A stretch of 64,000 nucleotides of DNA from Mesorhizobium erdmanii USDA 3471 (GCF_000472705.1 NZ_KI421453.1:248001-312000); one strand, 5' to 3'. Positions 16,622-25,580 are shown, numbered from the stretch's first letter. The notes: generated by a model from the sequence alone, not told the origin. A program made the numbers and translations.

Positions 16622-17821
16622 TCAGGCGGCAAGTTTGGCGCGTTCGGCGATTGCCGCGGCGGGCGGAGCGGCGGTGTCGACGCCCATTTCATGGAGCGAG
16701 AGAGCCGCCGCCTCGACGACGCGGCGCATGACATGTTCGTCCATCTGGCCGATGCAGCCGACCCGGAAACTATCAACCACGGTCAGTTTGCCCGGATAGA
16801 TGATGAAGCCCTTGTCCTTCATCAGCTCGTAGAAGCGATCGAAGGTGAAGTTGGGATGGGCCGGGTTGAAGAAGGTGACGATGATCGGCGACAGCCAGCG
16901 GTCTTTCAGCAACGTCTCGAAGCCGAGCTCGCGCATGCCGGCCACCATGACGTCGCGGTTCCTTGTGTAGCGAGCGCCGCGGCCGGCGACGCCGCCCTCG
17001 GCCTCATGCTGGCGCAACGCTTCGAGGAAGGCGGCAACGACATGCGTCGGCGGCGTGTAGCGCCACTGGCCTGATTTGTTCATGTGCGCCCACTGCGCAT
17101 GGACGTCGAGCGACAGCGAGTGGCTGCGGCCCTTGGCGGCTTCGAGTTCGGTCTTGCGGGCGATGATGAAGCCGAAGCCCGGCACGCCCTCGATGCATTT
17201 GTTGGCGGAGGAAACCATCGCCTCGTAACGGATTTCGTTGACGTCGAGCGCGATGGCGCCGAAGGCGCTCATGGAATCGACCAGCAGCTTGCGGCCCTTG
17301 GCATGGACGGCCTCGGCAATCTCGGCGACCGGATTCAAAATGCCGGAACTGGTCTCGCAATGGATAGCGATGACATGGGTGATGGCCGGATCGGCATCGA
17401 GAGCGGCCGCCACCTCGTCGCCGCGCGGCGGTAGGTAGTCGCCCTTGTCGATCAGCGTGTAGGCGCGGCCGAGATACTGCATGGTCTGCGCGGCGCGCAG
17501 CCCGTATGCGCCATTGGCCAGCACCAGCACCTTGCCGTCCCCGGGCACGAAGGAACCGAGCATCGCCTCGACGCAGAACGAGCCCGAGCCTTGCATCGGC
17601 ACGCAGTCGAATTCGCCTTTCGCGTCCCCGGTCAGCGCCAGCAGCCGGCGCCGCATGTCGGCGGTCATGGCACGGAAGTCGCCATCCCAGGACCCCCAGT
17701 CCCGCAGCATCGCCTGCTTGACCGAATAGGCCGTGGTGAGCGGACCCGGCGTCAGCAGATAGGGCTCGCCCAGTGCCGGCTTGGCCAGCGGCTCCGCGGC
17801 AAACTTCGTTTCGGCGAGCAT
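16622..17821 (-). CDS. phnW: 2-aminoethylphosphonate:pyruvate aminotransferase
   Basis: A 399-residue fold-type I PLP transaminase that moves the AEP amino group to pyruvate, giving phosphonoacetaldehyde and alanine. Visible marks: LLTPGPLTT near residue 22, QGSGSFCVEAMLG (about 77-89), HCETSSGILNP (154-164), VDSMSAFGA (181-189) with the PLP-contacting Asp, and the Schiff-base lysine K208 in SSANKCIEG. Length is slightly above the usual ~370 because of an Ala-rich C-terminal tail. It is the first gene of the catabolic operon and is divergent from the LysR regulator. Confidence 0.93.
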   Translation of the reverse strand: MLAETKFAAEPLAKPALGEPYLLTPGPLTTAYSVKQAMLRDWGSWDGDFRAMTADMRRRLLALTGDAKGEFDCVPMQGSGSFCVEAMLGSFVPGDGKVLVLANGAYGLRAAQTMQYLGRAYTLIDKGDYLPPRGDEVAAALDADPAITHVIAIHCETSSGILNPVAEIAEAVHAKGRKLLVDSMSAFGAIALDVNEIRYEAMVSSANKCIEGVPGFGFIIARKTELEAAKGRSHSLSLDVHAQWAHMNKSGQWRYTPPTHVVAAFLEALRQHEAEGGVAGRGARYTRNRDVMVAGMRELGFETLLKDRWLSPIIVTFFNPAHPNFTFDRFYELMKDKGFIIYPGKLTVVDSFRVGCIGQMDEHVMRRVVEAAALSLHEMGVDTAAPPAAAIAERAKLAA

Positions 17822-18092
17822 GGTGTCCTCCGACAGATCACTGCATTTTGATGTGGCCTTATTCTTGGCCTGAACGACATATTTGTAAAATCGTTATTTT
17901 GTATCGAAGTATCGATTTTTGCGATAGTAGGACGAGCCACGTGATACAAATTGCATCGCGGTCATGACACGGCTGTGAAGCCGGATAAATTCGCTTTTTG
18001 ACCATAAGCCAAATCGTTTGTCTCGGCCTTCTGGAAACCTGGGCTTATGGTAGATTGCTACACGATTCCGGATATCCCGACGGTGAAAAAGA
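17822..18092. promoter_or_regulatory. phnW / LysR divergent regulatory region
   Basis: This 271-base gap between divergent starts must hold both promoters. It is AT-rich compared with its surroundings. It contains a perfect 10-base inverted repeat, ACCATAAGCC (18001-18010) and GGCTTATGGT (18042-18051), ending 41 bases before the LysR start. An AAAAT-cgtt-ATTTT palindrome (17887-17900) lies about 65 bases upstream of phnW. LysR proteins usually bind two sites in such divergent regions, one autoregulatory and one activating, which fits the two elements. Binding is inferred. Confidence 0.5.
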
Positions 18093-18962
18093 ATGCGCTA
18101 CGTTCAGCTGCGAGCCTTCCATCAGGTGGCGATCTCAGGCGGTTTTTCTCGGGCCGCGGAAGCACTGTTCCTGACCCAGCCGGCCATATCGGACCAGGTG
18201 CGCAAGCTCGAGGAAGAGTATGATGTGCTGCTGTTCAACCGCAACAAGAAGCAGGTCACGCTGACCCATTCGGGCCAGAAGCTGCTTGAGATAACCCACC
18301 GCATGTTCGATACCGAACAGCAGGCGCTAGAGTTGCTGACCGAGTCGCGCGCGCTGCGTTCCGGCACGCTGCGCATCGTCGCCGATGCGGCGCACCACCT
18401 GCTGCACATCCTCGGCAGCTTCCGGACGCGCTACCCCGGCGTCCAGGTCTCGGTGCGCTCCGGCAACACCGAAACGGTGATCAGCAGCCTCTACAGCTAT
18501 GATGCCGACATCGGCGTCCTGGGCGAGATACCGGCCGGGCGCGATTTCGAGGTGCTGAAGCTGAACTCGACGCCGATCATCGCCTTCACCTCCATCGACC
18601 ATCCGCTGTCGGGAAAAAAGTCGGTGACGCTGAAGCAACTGGCGCAGGAACCACTGGTCATGCGCGAGCGCGGCTCGAAGACGCGCCAAAAGCTGGAGGA
18701 CCTGGCCGCGGCGTCAAAGGTCGAACTCAGGCCAGTGATCGAAGCCGAGGGGCGCGAGGCGGTGCGCGAGATCGTCGCCTCGGGCGCCGGCATCGGCTTT
18801 GTCTCGGCGGCCGAATTCGGCCAGGATTCGCGTCTGGTGCCGATCACCATCGACGCCCCTGAAACCCTTATGGACGAAGCGCTGATCTGCCTGCGCGAGC
18901 GAAGCGGCGGCAAGCTGGTGCGTGCCTTTCTCGACATGGCGCGCTCTATGTCGCCGGATTGA
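18093..18962 (+). CDS. LysR-family regulator of AEP catabolism
   Basis: A 289-residue LysR regulator: winged helix-turn-helix in the first 60 residues (ISGGFSRAAEALFLTQPAISDQVRKLE split around residues 12-39) and an inducer-binding domain from about residue 90. It matches the LysR subgroup found with aminoethylphosphonate genes, and it is transcribed divergently from phnW, the classic arrangement for activating the adjacent operon and repressing itself. The co-inducer is presumably AEP or phosphonoacetaldehyde (inference). It ends 135 bases from a convergent GntR gene; that gap contains the 12-base palindrome GCCGTCGACGGC (18999-19010) without a T-run. Confidence 0.85.
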   Translation: MRYVQLRAFHQVAISGGFSRAAEALFLTQPAISDQVRKLEEEYDVLLFNRNKKQVTLTHSGQKLLEITHRMFDTEQQALELLTESRALRSGTLRIVADAAHHLLHILGSFRTRYPGVQVSVRSGNTETVISSLYSYDADIGVLGEIPAGRDFEVLKLNSTPIIAFTSIDHPLSGKKSVTLKQLAQEPLVMRERGSKTRQKLEDLAAASKVELRPVIEAEGREAVREIVASGAGIGFVSAAEFGQDSRLVPITIDAPETLMDEALICLRERSGGKLVRAFLDMARSMSPD

Positions 18963-19097
18963 GCGGCGACAGCAATCTCGGCTACCTCGGCCTTCCGTGC
19001 CGTCGACGGCTTCGCCTCGACCAGCGCGCCACAGCCGATGAAACCATCAGACATTAGCGTGACCTTTCGGGGTCGGTTTCGGTCTTGCCTGCCAGGG

Positions 19098-19778
19098 CTA
19101 AGGCCTTCGCGACATGCCGCCATCCTCAATCGCGTTGACGAGCGTCGCGCTGCCTTCGCGCAGATGCTGCCGCAGAACGTTCACGGCCTTTCTGCCGTCG
19201 CGCTGACGGCAGGCGGCGAGCAGGTCGCGATGCTCGCTCTGCGAGCGGGTGCGATAGTCGAGACTCGACAAGAGGATGCGGACATAGCGGTCGGCGGCGT
19301 TATGATGCGCCTCGATCAGGCCGAGCAGACGCTGGTTGCCGCAGGCATGATAGAGCAACAGATGAAAGGTCCGGTTCAGCGCCCCCCAGCGGCCGACATT
19401 GCGCTCCGCGTCGATCTGGTCGAGTGCCTGTTCGGCCTCATCGAGCTTGCCATCCGATATAGCCGGAATGGAGAGGCGGAGCGCCTCGCATTCTAGCAGT
19501 TCACGCACCGCGTAGATTTCGCCGATCTCGGCGCCGTCCATCCGGGTGACATGCGCGCCCTTGGTCGGATGTATGGACACGATGCCCTCGGCTTCCAACT
19601 GGCGAAGCGCGTCGCGAATCGGCATGCGACTGAAGCCGAACTCTTCGGCCAGTTCGTCCTGGCGCAAAGCCGTGCCGGCCTTCAGCGTCCCGCTAGCTAT
19701 GGCCTCGCGCAGAACGTTGGCGACCTGCTCGGCAACCGTCTTCGGCTTCTCGATCGGGCTTTCCGCAAATCCGCGCAA
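19098..19778 (-). CDS. GntR-family regulator with FCD domain
   Basis: A 226-residue FadR-type regulator: an N-terminal winged helix (LREAIASGTLKAGTALRQDELA, with the recognition helix GFSRMPIRDALRQLEAEG at about residues 47-64) and an all-helical FCD ligand domain carrying the metal-binding pattern (Asp and three His, e.g. LNRTFHLLLYHA and SEHRDLLAA). Target genes are not obvious: it stands alone between the phosphonate regulator and an acyltransferase. A candidate operator, CTCGTGTACGAG, lies 60 bases upstream of its start, suggesting autoregulation. Confidence 0.87.
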   Translation of the reverse strand: MRGFAESPIEKPKTVAEQVANVLREAIASGTLKAGTALRQDELAEEFGFSRMPIRDALRQLEAEGIVSIHPTKGAHVTRMDGAEIGEIYAVRELLECEALRLSIPAISDGKLDEAEQALDQIDAERNVGRWGALNRTFHLLLYHACGNQRLLGLIEAHHNAADRYVRILLSSLDYRTRSQSEHRDLLAACRQRDGRKAVNVLRQHLREGSATLVNAIEDGGMSRRP

Positions 19779-19837
19779 TCGATGCTCCCCTCACGCGGCG
19801 TCCAGCGTAATGGAAAACCAATTGGGATATAAGTATC

Positions 19838-19849
19838 CTCGTGTACGAG
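19838..19849. promoter_or_regulatory. Candidate GntR operator CTCGT-GT-ACGAG
   Basis: A 12-base inverted repeat with 5-base arms lies 60 bases upstream of the FCD-type GntR gene. FadR-subfamily proteins bind short palindromes with a GT...AC core, which this has. The rest of the 187-base gap (19779-19965) shows nothing else. Confidence 0.35.
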
Positions 19850-19965
19850 TTCTGGCCCGAGCCGCTGCGGACCAGCGAGCGTTAACGACGGGATGCCCGA
19901 AGCCCAAGCCGATACTTCTTGTCGGATATCTCTGCAGCGCGCTGCCCCGTTGGAGGCACGCCCGC

Positions 19966-21087
19966 CTATACGGCCGTGGCCGGCTGGTCCTTGAACAGGA
20001 TCGGATCAGCAGCGGCCGGCTCCGCGTAGCGTATGCGCAGGCGCAGGAATGGCGCTTCGATACAGGTGTAGCTGAGATAGCCGATCGGGATCGTCGCCAG
20101 AAAGCACAGCAGGGACCAGAGGCAGGCAATGTAGAAATTGCTTATGCTCATAACGTTCGTGTTTATGAACTCCGCAAGCTGCATGACGAAGAACAGATGC
20201 AGAAGGTAGATCGAATAGCTGTAGGCTCCCGCCTTCTCCAGGATCTTGAACGGCAGGCCTTCTCGTTTCCTCGGGAAAGTGGTGTCGTAATAGGCGATCC
20301 CAAACGCATAGGCCGCCGCCTCTACGGTTGGCAGGATGATCCATATGCAATGCGACGAAGGATAGTGCCCAAGCTGGTAAAATCCTCCGGCGGCATCGAA
20401 CCACCCGAAGAACATCGAAAATGCGACGAGAACGGCCAGTGCCAGCCAGTGCCGGCCTTTCGCATGGGCGCGGAAATGAAAGGCGAGAATGCCGGCCAGA
20501 AACTGATCGGCGTGCCCTATGATGGTCCAGGCAGCAGCCGACTGCACCTCGCCGAAATGCACATAGAGCGCCGACCTCAGCAAGATCATTGCCCCGACGA
20601 ACAGCAAGGGCGCGAACAGGAACCGCCTGCACGCCATCAGCAGGAACGGCAGCAGAACGTAGAAATGGGCTTCCACGGTCAACGACCAACCGCCGTTCGG
20701 AAGGGTGGGGAAGATCACGCCCTTGCCAACGTCGGTGAAATACTCGTCCAAGGGCTGGCCCGCCTCATATCTGCGGCAAGCCTCGATGGCTATCACGGCC
20801 AGCAGAAGCGGAAGCAGCCTCAGCGCCCGGTTGGCGAAGAAGGGCAGATAGCGGACCTGTTTTCCATCAAGGAGCTTGGCAAACAGATAACCGGAGAGCG
20901 CCATGAACAGCGAAACGCCGGTATTGCCTTCATCCAGAAGGCTGAAGATGGGCAAAGCCGGTACGAAGCCATACGGAACGGGACCATCGGGGGACTGATG
21001 GAGAAAATGCCACGTGAAGACCAGGAAGGCCGCCAGGCCACGAACATGGTCCAGCGCCGGATAATGTTCTCCAGTCGAAGACTTCAT
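19966..21087 (-). CDS. Membrane acyltransferase (acyltransferase 3 / OafA-NodX family)
   Basis: A 373-residue polytopic protein with about ten membrane helices. Family marks are the N-terminal DHVRGLAAFLVFTWHF with the catalytic-type His (residues 13-28), SLFMALSGYLFAKLLDGKQVRY and GGWSLTVEAHFYVLLP. The family O-acylates polysaccharides, Nod factors or other cell-surface glycans at the membrane. It stands alone with no glycosyltransferase nearby, so the acceptor is unknown. Its base composition looks a little less GC-rich than the flanking catabolic genes, which could mean a separate origin; that is an impression by eye. Confidence 0.85.
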   Translation of the reverse strand: MKSSTGEHYPALDHVRGLAAFLVFTWHFLHQSPDGPVPYGFVPALPIFSLLDEGNTGVSLFMALSGYLFAKLLDGKQVRYLPFFANRALRLLPLLLAVIAIEACRRYEAGQPLDEYFTDVGKGVIFPTLPNGGWSLTVEAHFYVLLPFLLMACRRFLFAPLLFVGAMILLRSALYVHFGEVQSAAAWTIIGHADQFLAGILAFHFRAHAKGRHWLALAVLVAFSMFFGWFDAAGGFYQLGHYPSSHCIWIILPTVEAAAYAFGIAYYDTTFPRKREGLPFKILEKAGAYSYSIYLLHLFFVMQLAEFINTNVMSISNFYIACLWSLLCFLATIPIGYLSYTCIEAPFLRLRIRYAEPAAADPILFKDQPATAV

Positions 21088-21320
21088 GATTCAGACCAAG
21101 TGCCCCGCGCCTTGCACGATCGTCGCCACTGCGGCCGACCCGCATAGGCAACGGCGGGCATTCCCGCCTGCCCGCGGCCACACTGTCCGTTCCTCGTTAA
21201 TTTTGGCTTCTATTTTCCGTGAAAATTCACTTCTGGCGCTTTCCAGCGCAAGGTCGACGTCGCGCCTGCCGCCCTCTGGCGCGTCCAGGTCGATATGCAG
21301 GCCGTGCCTTGAGGGCGCGC

Positions 21321-22325
21321 CTAACCCTCCGCCTCGACAGCAACCACCGCCGCACAGTCGCCGGCCTTGACCAGGCCGGGAAAATGCCGCGCTGCCAGCA
21401 TGCCCGACATTTTTGCCCGGAGTTCCTGAGGGGCAATGCCGGTGCGACCAACGGAATGGATACGTGCCAGCACCGCGCCCTTCTCGATGGGATCACCGAG
21501 ATCGATCATGGTTTCGATCATGCCGTCTTCCTCGGCGAAGGAGAAACAATCGCCCGACGGCATGTCCAGCCACTGCGTTCTGCCCGTCTCGATCGCACCA
21601 TCGACGATGCCGGCATGGCGCAGCACGTTGAAGATACCGCGCCGCGCGATCCGCACGGTTTGCGCACGCGAGGTGCCGCCGCCGCCCAGTTCCGTGCTGA
21701 CGAAGACCTTGCCCATTTCCTCGGCCGCCGTGTCATACATGCCGACCGAGTCGATCTCGATCATGCGCATCGAAAACGGGGCCGAGAATGCCGCGACCGC
21801 GTCGAAGGCTTTCTGTTCCAGCGCCTTGTCGGGCAAAGTGTGTGCGGCGCAGAACGGCACGAAGTCCAGCGTCCTGCCGCCGGAATGGAAGTCGAAGACG
21901 ATGTCGGCGCGGGGCAGCAATTCACGCTGGAAGTAATCGGCGATCTTTTCAGTCACCGTACCGTCGGGACGGCCGGGAAAGCTGCGGTTCATGTTGCCCT
22001 TGTCGATCGGCGACGTGCGCGTGCCGGCACGAAAGGCCGGATAGTTCATCGCCGGCACAACGATCACCGTGCCGCTGACCTGCCTGGGGTCGAGCGTGCG
22101 GGCAAGATCGTAGAGCGCCAGCGGCCCTTCATATTCGTCGCCATGGTTGCCGCCGGAAAGCAGAGCCGTCGGTCCCTTGCCGTTGCGGATGACGCAGATC
22201 GGGATCATCACCGAGCCCCAGGCGGAGTCGTCGCGGCTATAGGGCAAGCGCAGGAAACCGTGCTGCACGCCATCCTTGTCGAAATCGACAGTCGGCGCGA
22301 TGGGCGATGGACGGAGGCTGGACAT
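21321..22325 (-). CDS. doeB: N-alpha-acetyl-L-2,4-diaminobutyrate deacetylase (EutE/DoeB)
   Basis: A 334-residue zinc hydrolase of the aspartoacylase/succinylglutamate desuccinylase family. The zinc ligands are visible in LLSGGNHGDEYEG (His and Glu) and FDFHSGG (second His). In ectoine catabolism it removes acetate from N-acetyl-diaminobutyrate, made by DoeA, to give L-2,4-diaminobutyrate. The start is ATG 22325, 5 bases after the doeA stop; the upstream in-frame codons overlap doeA. It is the last gene of the minus-strand ectoine operon. The 233 bases beyond its stop (21088-21320) hold only a small ATTTTC-cgt-GAAAAT palindrome (21212-21226). Confidence 0.9.
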   Translation of the reverse strand: MSSLRPSPIAPTVDFDKDGVQHGFLRLPYSRDDSAWGSVMIPICVIRNGKGPTALLSGGNHGDEYEGPLALYDLARTLDPRQVSGTVIVVPAMNYPAFRAGTRTSPIDKGNMNRSFPGRPDGTVTEKIADYFQRELLPRADIVFDFHSGGRTLDFVPFCAAHTLPDKALEQKAFDAVAAFSAPFSMRMIEIDSVGMYDTAAEEMGKVFVSTELGGGGTSRAQTVRIARRGIFNVLRHAGIVDGAIETGRTQWLDMPSGDCFSFAEEDGMIETMIDLGDPIEKGAVLARIHSVGRTGIAPQELRAKMSGMLAARHFPGLVKAGDCAAVVAVEAEG

Positions 22326-22330
22326 CGGGC

Positions 22331-23509
22331 TCAATTCTTCACCACCAGTTTGCGCGGCACGTTGGCAAGGCACTCTACACTGGTTTCAGTGATGAGGATC
22401 GACTCCGTGATCTCCAGCCCCATCGTTTCCAGCCACAGGCCGGTCATGAAGTGGAAGCTCATGCCGGGCTTGAGTTCGGTGCGGTCGCCGGGGCGCAGGC
22501 TCATCGTGCGCTCGCCCCAGTCCGGCGGATAGGAAAGACCGATCGAATAGCCGGTGCGGTTGTCCTTGACGATGCCGTACTTCCTCAACACGGCGAAGAA
22601 AGCATTGGCGATGTCCTCGCAGGCGTTGCCGGGCTTTGCAGCTGCAAGCCCCGCCTCCATGCCTTCCAGTGTGGCCTTCTCGGCATCAAGGAATTCCTGC
22701 GTCGGCTTGCCAAGGAAGACGGTGCGCGACAGAGGACAGTGATAACGGTTATAGCAGCCGGCAATCTCGAAGAAGGTGCCCTCGCCTCGCTTCATCGGCT
22801 GGTCGTCCCAGGTTAGGTGTGGCGCCGAGGCATCCGCACCTGACGGCAGCAGCGGCACGATCGCCGGGTAGTCGCCGCCAATGTTGTCGACGCCGCGCGT
22901 GCCGGCATCGTAGATTTCGGCGACGAGATCGCATTTGCGCATGCCGACTTCTATCTTGTCGACGATGCGCTGGTGCATGGCTTCGACGATACGGGCGGCC
23001 TTGCGCATATAGTCGATCTCCGTCGGGCTCTTCACCGCCCTCTGCCAGTTAACCAGCGCTGTTGCATCGACAAAACGGGCATTGGGCAGATGCTTCTGCA
23101 GCGAGGCGAAGGCGGCGGCGGAGAACCAGTAATTGTCCATCTCGACGCCGATGGTGAGTTTGCCCCAGCCGCGATCGGTCAACACGCTGGACAGGAAATC
23201 CATCGGATGACGCTCGGTCGACTGCACGTAATGGTCGGCATAGCCGACGATGTTGTCCTGCGCGAGATAGGCGGTGCGTTTGGCGCCGTTGGCATCCTGG
23301 CCACGTCCGTACCAGACGGGCTCCCCCGACGGCGGCACGATGACCGCCTGGTGCACATAGAAGGACCAGCCGTCATAGCCGGTCAGCCAGGCCATGTTGG
23401 AGGGGTCGCTGACGATCAATAGATCGACGCCCTTCGCCGCCATGGCTCGCCGCGTCTTGGCGAGGCGGTCCGCAAATTCGCCGCGCGAAAATTTCAGATT
23501 TGGTTGCAT
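22331..23509 (-). CDS. doeA: Ectoine hydrolase (EutD/DoeA)
   Basis: A 392-residue peptidase-M24-fold (creatinase-like) enzyme that opens the ectoine ring to N-acetyl-L-2,4-diaminobutyrate. The N-terminal creatinase domain (IVSDPSNMAWLTGYDGWSFY, about residues 32-51) is followed by the pita-bread domain with FFEIAGCYNRYHCPLSRTV and the C-terminal GMSFHFMTGLW. The start ATG 23509 has AGGA upstream; an earlier in-frame start runs into the palindromic repeat at 23537-23587. Order and overlap with doeB are as in known ectoine clusters. Confidence 0.92.
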   Translation of the reverse strand: MQPNLKFSRGEFADRLAKTRRAMAAKGVDLLIVSDPSNMAWLTGYDGWSFYVHQAVIVPPSGEPVWYGRGQDANGAKRTAYLAQDNIVGYADHYVQSTERHPMDFLSSVLTDRGWGKLTIGVEMDNYWFSAAAFASLQKHLPNARFVDATALVNWQRAVKSPTEIDYMRKAARIVEAMHQRIVDKIEVGMRKCDLVAEIYDAGTRGVDNIGGDYPAIVPLLPSGADASAPHLTWDDQPMKRGEGTFFEIAGCYNRYHCPLSRTVFLGKPTQEFLDAEKATLEGMEAGLAAAKPGNACEDIANAFFAVLRKYGIVKDNRTGYSIGLSYPPDWGERTMSLRPGDRTELKPGMSFHFMTGLWLETMGLEITESILITETSVECLANVPRKLVVKN

Positions 23510-23536
23510 TGTTCTTGGTCCTCGTTTGTTGGGCTT

Positions 23537-23587
23537 GAGCATGATCCTTTTCGGAAAACCGGTTTCCCACTTTTCCGGATCATGCTC
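23537..23587. repeat. Rhizobial palindromic intergenic repeat
   Basis: An 11-base perfect inverted repeat, GAGCATGATCC (23537-23547) and GGATCATGCTC (23577-23587), encloses a second self-complementary core around GGAAAACCGGTTTCCC. Elements with this GATCATGC/AAAACCGGTTTTCC composition recur between genes in Rhizobiales genomes. Here it occupies the 90-base gap between eutC and doeA, where it could fold in the mRNA and affect the relative levels of the flanking genes. Confidence 0.8.
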
Positions 23588-23599
23588 GTGCGGCCAGCA

Positions 23600-24592
23600 T
23601 CAGCTTTCAAAAATGGTTCCGGCATTGGTTGCCCGCGCGCGGTCGCGGGCGAGCGTGGCGATCGCGGTATCCTGCACGCCAGTGCCGGTCAGGTCGGCGA
23701 TGGTGATGTCGCTGGCCGAGCGTCTTGCGTGTTTCTCGCCGGCGACGATCTGGCCGAGTTCGGTGATCTCGCCGTCGGCTGCCATCACGCCAGCGGCGAT
23801 CGCATGATGGAGTTCTCCCAGCCGCCGCGTCTGGCGGGCACTGTCGGCGACATAGAGATCGGCCATGCGCAGGATGGCAGGGGCAATCTCGTTCTTGTGC
23901 TCGGCGTCCGAGCCCATGGCGGTGATGTGCTGGCCGGCGGCGACGAAGCCGGCTTTGATCAGGGGCTCGGTCGAGGGCGTCGTGGTGACGATGATGTCGG
24001 CGCCGGCAACCGCCTTCGCCGCGTCTGATACAGCGCGCACGACAATGCCCAGTCTTTCGCGCAAGCGGGCAGCGGTGGCCTCGGCCTTGGCGGCGTCGCG
24101 TGCCCAGATGCGCGCTTCCTCGATTGGCCTGACAAGGCGCAGTGCTTCCAATTGCAGACCTGCCTGCAAACCGGCGCCGAAGATCGCCGCTACGGTGGAG
24201 TCTTCGCGAGCCAGATGCTTCGCGGCGACCGCGCCGGCCGCGGCGGTGCGGACATCGGTCAGGTAGCCATTGTCGAGCAGCAGCGCCTCGACCACCCCGG
24301 TCTTTGCCGAAAGCAGCACCATCATGCCGCCACCGCTCGGCAGGCCGAGCTTTGGATTGTCGAAGAAGCCGGAGCTGATCTTGACGGCGAAACCGTCGAT
24401 ACCGGGTACGTAAGCGGACTTGACGTCGACCTCGCCGTGATGTTCGGGGATGTCGAGGCGCAGGATCGGCGGCATCGCAACCGGCAAAGTGGCAAGTGCG
24501 CGAAAAGCGTTCTCGACGCAGGCGACGGCATCGAGATCGAGCGTCACGATCTCACGTAATTCTCTCTCGGTCAGTACCGTCATGCGGCTCAT
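23600..24592 (-). CDS. eutC: Ectoine utilisation protein EutC, ornithine cyclodeaminase family
   Basis: A 330-residue member of the ornithine cyclodeaminase/mu-crystallin family with the nucleotide loop IFGAGLQAGLQLEAL near residues 130-144 and the conserved VKISSGFFDNP segment. EutC accompanies EutA and EutB in hydroxyectoine users and is thought to help convert the hydroxylated intermediate back to the ectoine route; the precise reaction is not settled. Its ATG overlaps the eutB stop (ATGA at 24592-24589), giving translational coupling. Confidence 0.88.
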   Translation of the reverse strand: MSRMTVLTERELREIVTLDLDAVACVENAFRALATLPVAMPPILRLDIPEHHGEVDVKSAYVPGIDGFAVKISSGFFDNPKLGLPSGGGMMVLLSAKTGVVEALLLDNGYLTDVRTAAAGAVAAKHLAREDSTVAAIFGAGLQAGLQLEALRLVRPIEEARIWARDAAKAEATAARLRERLGIVVRAVSDAAKAVAGADIIVTTTPSTEPLIKAGFVAAGQHITAMGSDAEHKNEIAPAILRMADLYVADSARQTRRLGELHHAIAAGVMAADGEITELGQIVAGEKHARRSASDITIADLTGTGVQDTAIATLARDRARATNAGTIFES

Positions 24593-25575
24593 GCGGCGCG
24601 CTCCCCGATTGCCGCACCGCAGACGATCCTGCGATGTGCGTTCATGTCGATGTTGCGGCCAGAGAGAAGAACAACCACCGGTCCGTTTGCCCTGACCTTG
24701 CCGGCGAGCAGCGCCGCGATGCCGACCGCGCCGGCGCCCTCGACGATCTCGCGCTCCTGTGCATAGGCATGGCGGACGCCGGCGGCGATTTCGTCCTCGC
24801 TGAGCAGGATGACGTCGTCGAGCAGGTCGCGGCACATGGCGAAGGTCAGCCGGTTATCGAGGCCGATGCCGCCGCCGAGCGAATCCGCCAGCGTCGGCAA
24901 TTCTTCAACCGGCACCGGATGGCCAGCGTCGAGGCTCGCTTTCATCGCGGCACCGCGCGCCATCGAGACGCCGATGACCTTTGTTTCGGGGCTGACGCCC
25001 TTGACGGCTGCGGCAATGCCGGAGGCCAGGCCGCCGCCGGAAAGCTGTACCAGCACGAGACCAGCATCCGGTACCTGCTCGATCATCTCCAGCCCGAGCG
25101 TGCCTTGCCCTGCGATGATGGCGGGATGGTCGAAGGGCGGCCGCATCACCAGTCCCTCCTCCGTCACCAGCCGCTCAACCTCTTGCTGGGCGTCGTCCTG
25201 GCTGTTGCCGACAATGCGGACTTCCGCGCCGAGCCGGCGGATCTCGTCGAGCTTGTTCTGAGGCACCAGACGCGACATGCAGATCACCGCGCGCATGCCT
25301 TCGAGCTTGGCCGCATGAGCCAGCGCGCGGCCATGATTGCCGGTCGATGCAGCGACCACGCCGCGTTGCTTCTCCCGCGCGCTCAGCGAAGCGACGGCAT
25401 TCGAGGCGCCGCGCAGCTTGAAGCTGCCCGTGGTCTGGCGGTGTTCGAGCTTGAGATGAACCGGCACGCCGAGTTGTTCGGAAAGACTCGGGGAAAGCAC
25501 GGTCGCAGTGCGCTCCACCTTGCCGGCGATACGTTCGCGTGCAGACCGAATGTCGTCGAGGGTCACTGTCACCAT
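24589..25575 (-). CDS. eutB: Hydroxyectoine utilisation dehydratase EutB, threonine dehydratase family
   Basis: A 328-residue fold-type II PLP enzyme. The Schiff-base lysine is K53 in GSFKLRGA and the phosphate-binding glycine loop is LSGGGLASG. In the ectoine module it is expected to dehydrate the hydroxylated diaminobutyrate-type intermediate derived from 5-hydroxyectoine. I choose ATG 25575, although no good Shine-Dalgarno precedes it; a TTG at 25584 would overlap the eutA stop and is a realistic alternative. It overlaps eutC by 4 bases. Confidence 0.88.
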   Translation of the reverse strand: MVTVTLDDIRSARERIAGKVERTATVLSPSLSEQLGVPVHLKLEHRQTTGSFKLRGASNAVASLSAREKQRGVVAASTGNHGRALAHAAKLEGMRAVICMSRLVPQNKLDEIRRLGAEVRIVGNSQDDAQQEVERLVTEEGLVMRPPFDHPAIIAGQGTLGLEMIEQVPDAGLVLVQLSGGGLASGIAAAVKGVSPETKVIGVSMARGAAMKASLDAGHPVPVEELPTLADSLGGGIGLDNRLTFAMCRDLLDDVILLSEDEIAAGVRHAYAQEREIVEGAGAVGIAALLAGKVRANGPVVVLLSGRNIDMNAHRRIVCGAAIGERAA

Positions 25576-25580
25576 GATCG

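Noticed and set aside
18999..19010. GCCGTCGACGGC as a terminator between the LysR and GntR genes
   Set aside because: It is a perfect palindrome with no loop and no T-run, so an intrinsic terminator is not supported.
21212..21226. ATTTTC-cgt-GAAAAT palindrome as an operator for the acyltransferase
   Set aside because: It is about 125 bases from the start codon and no regulator or second copy supports it.
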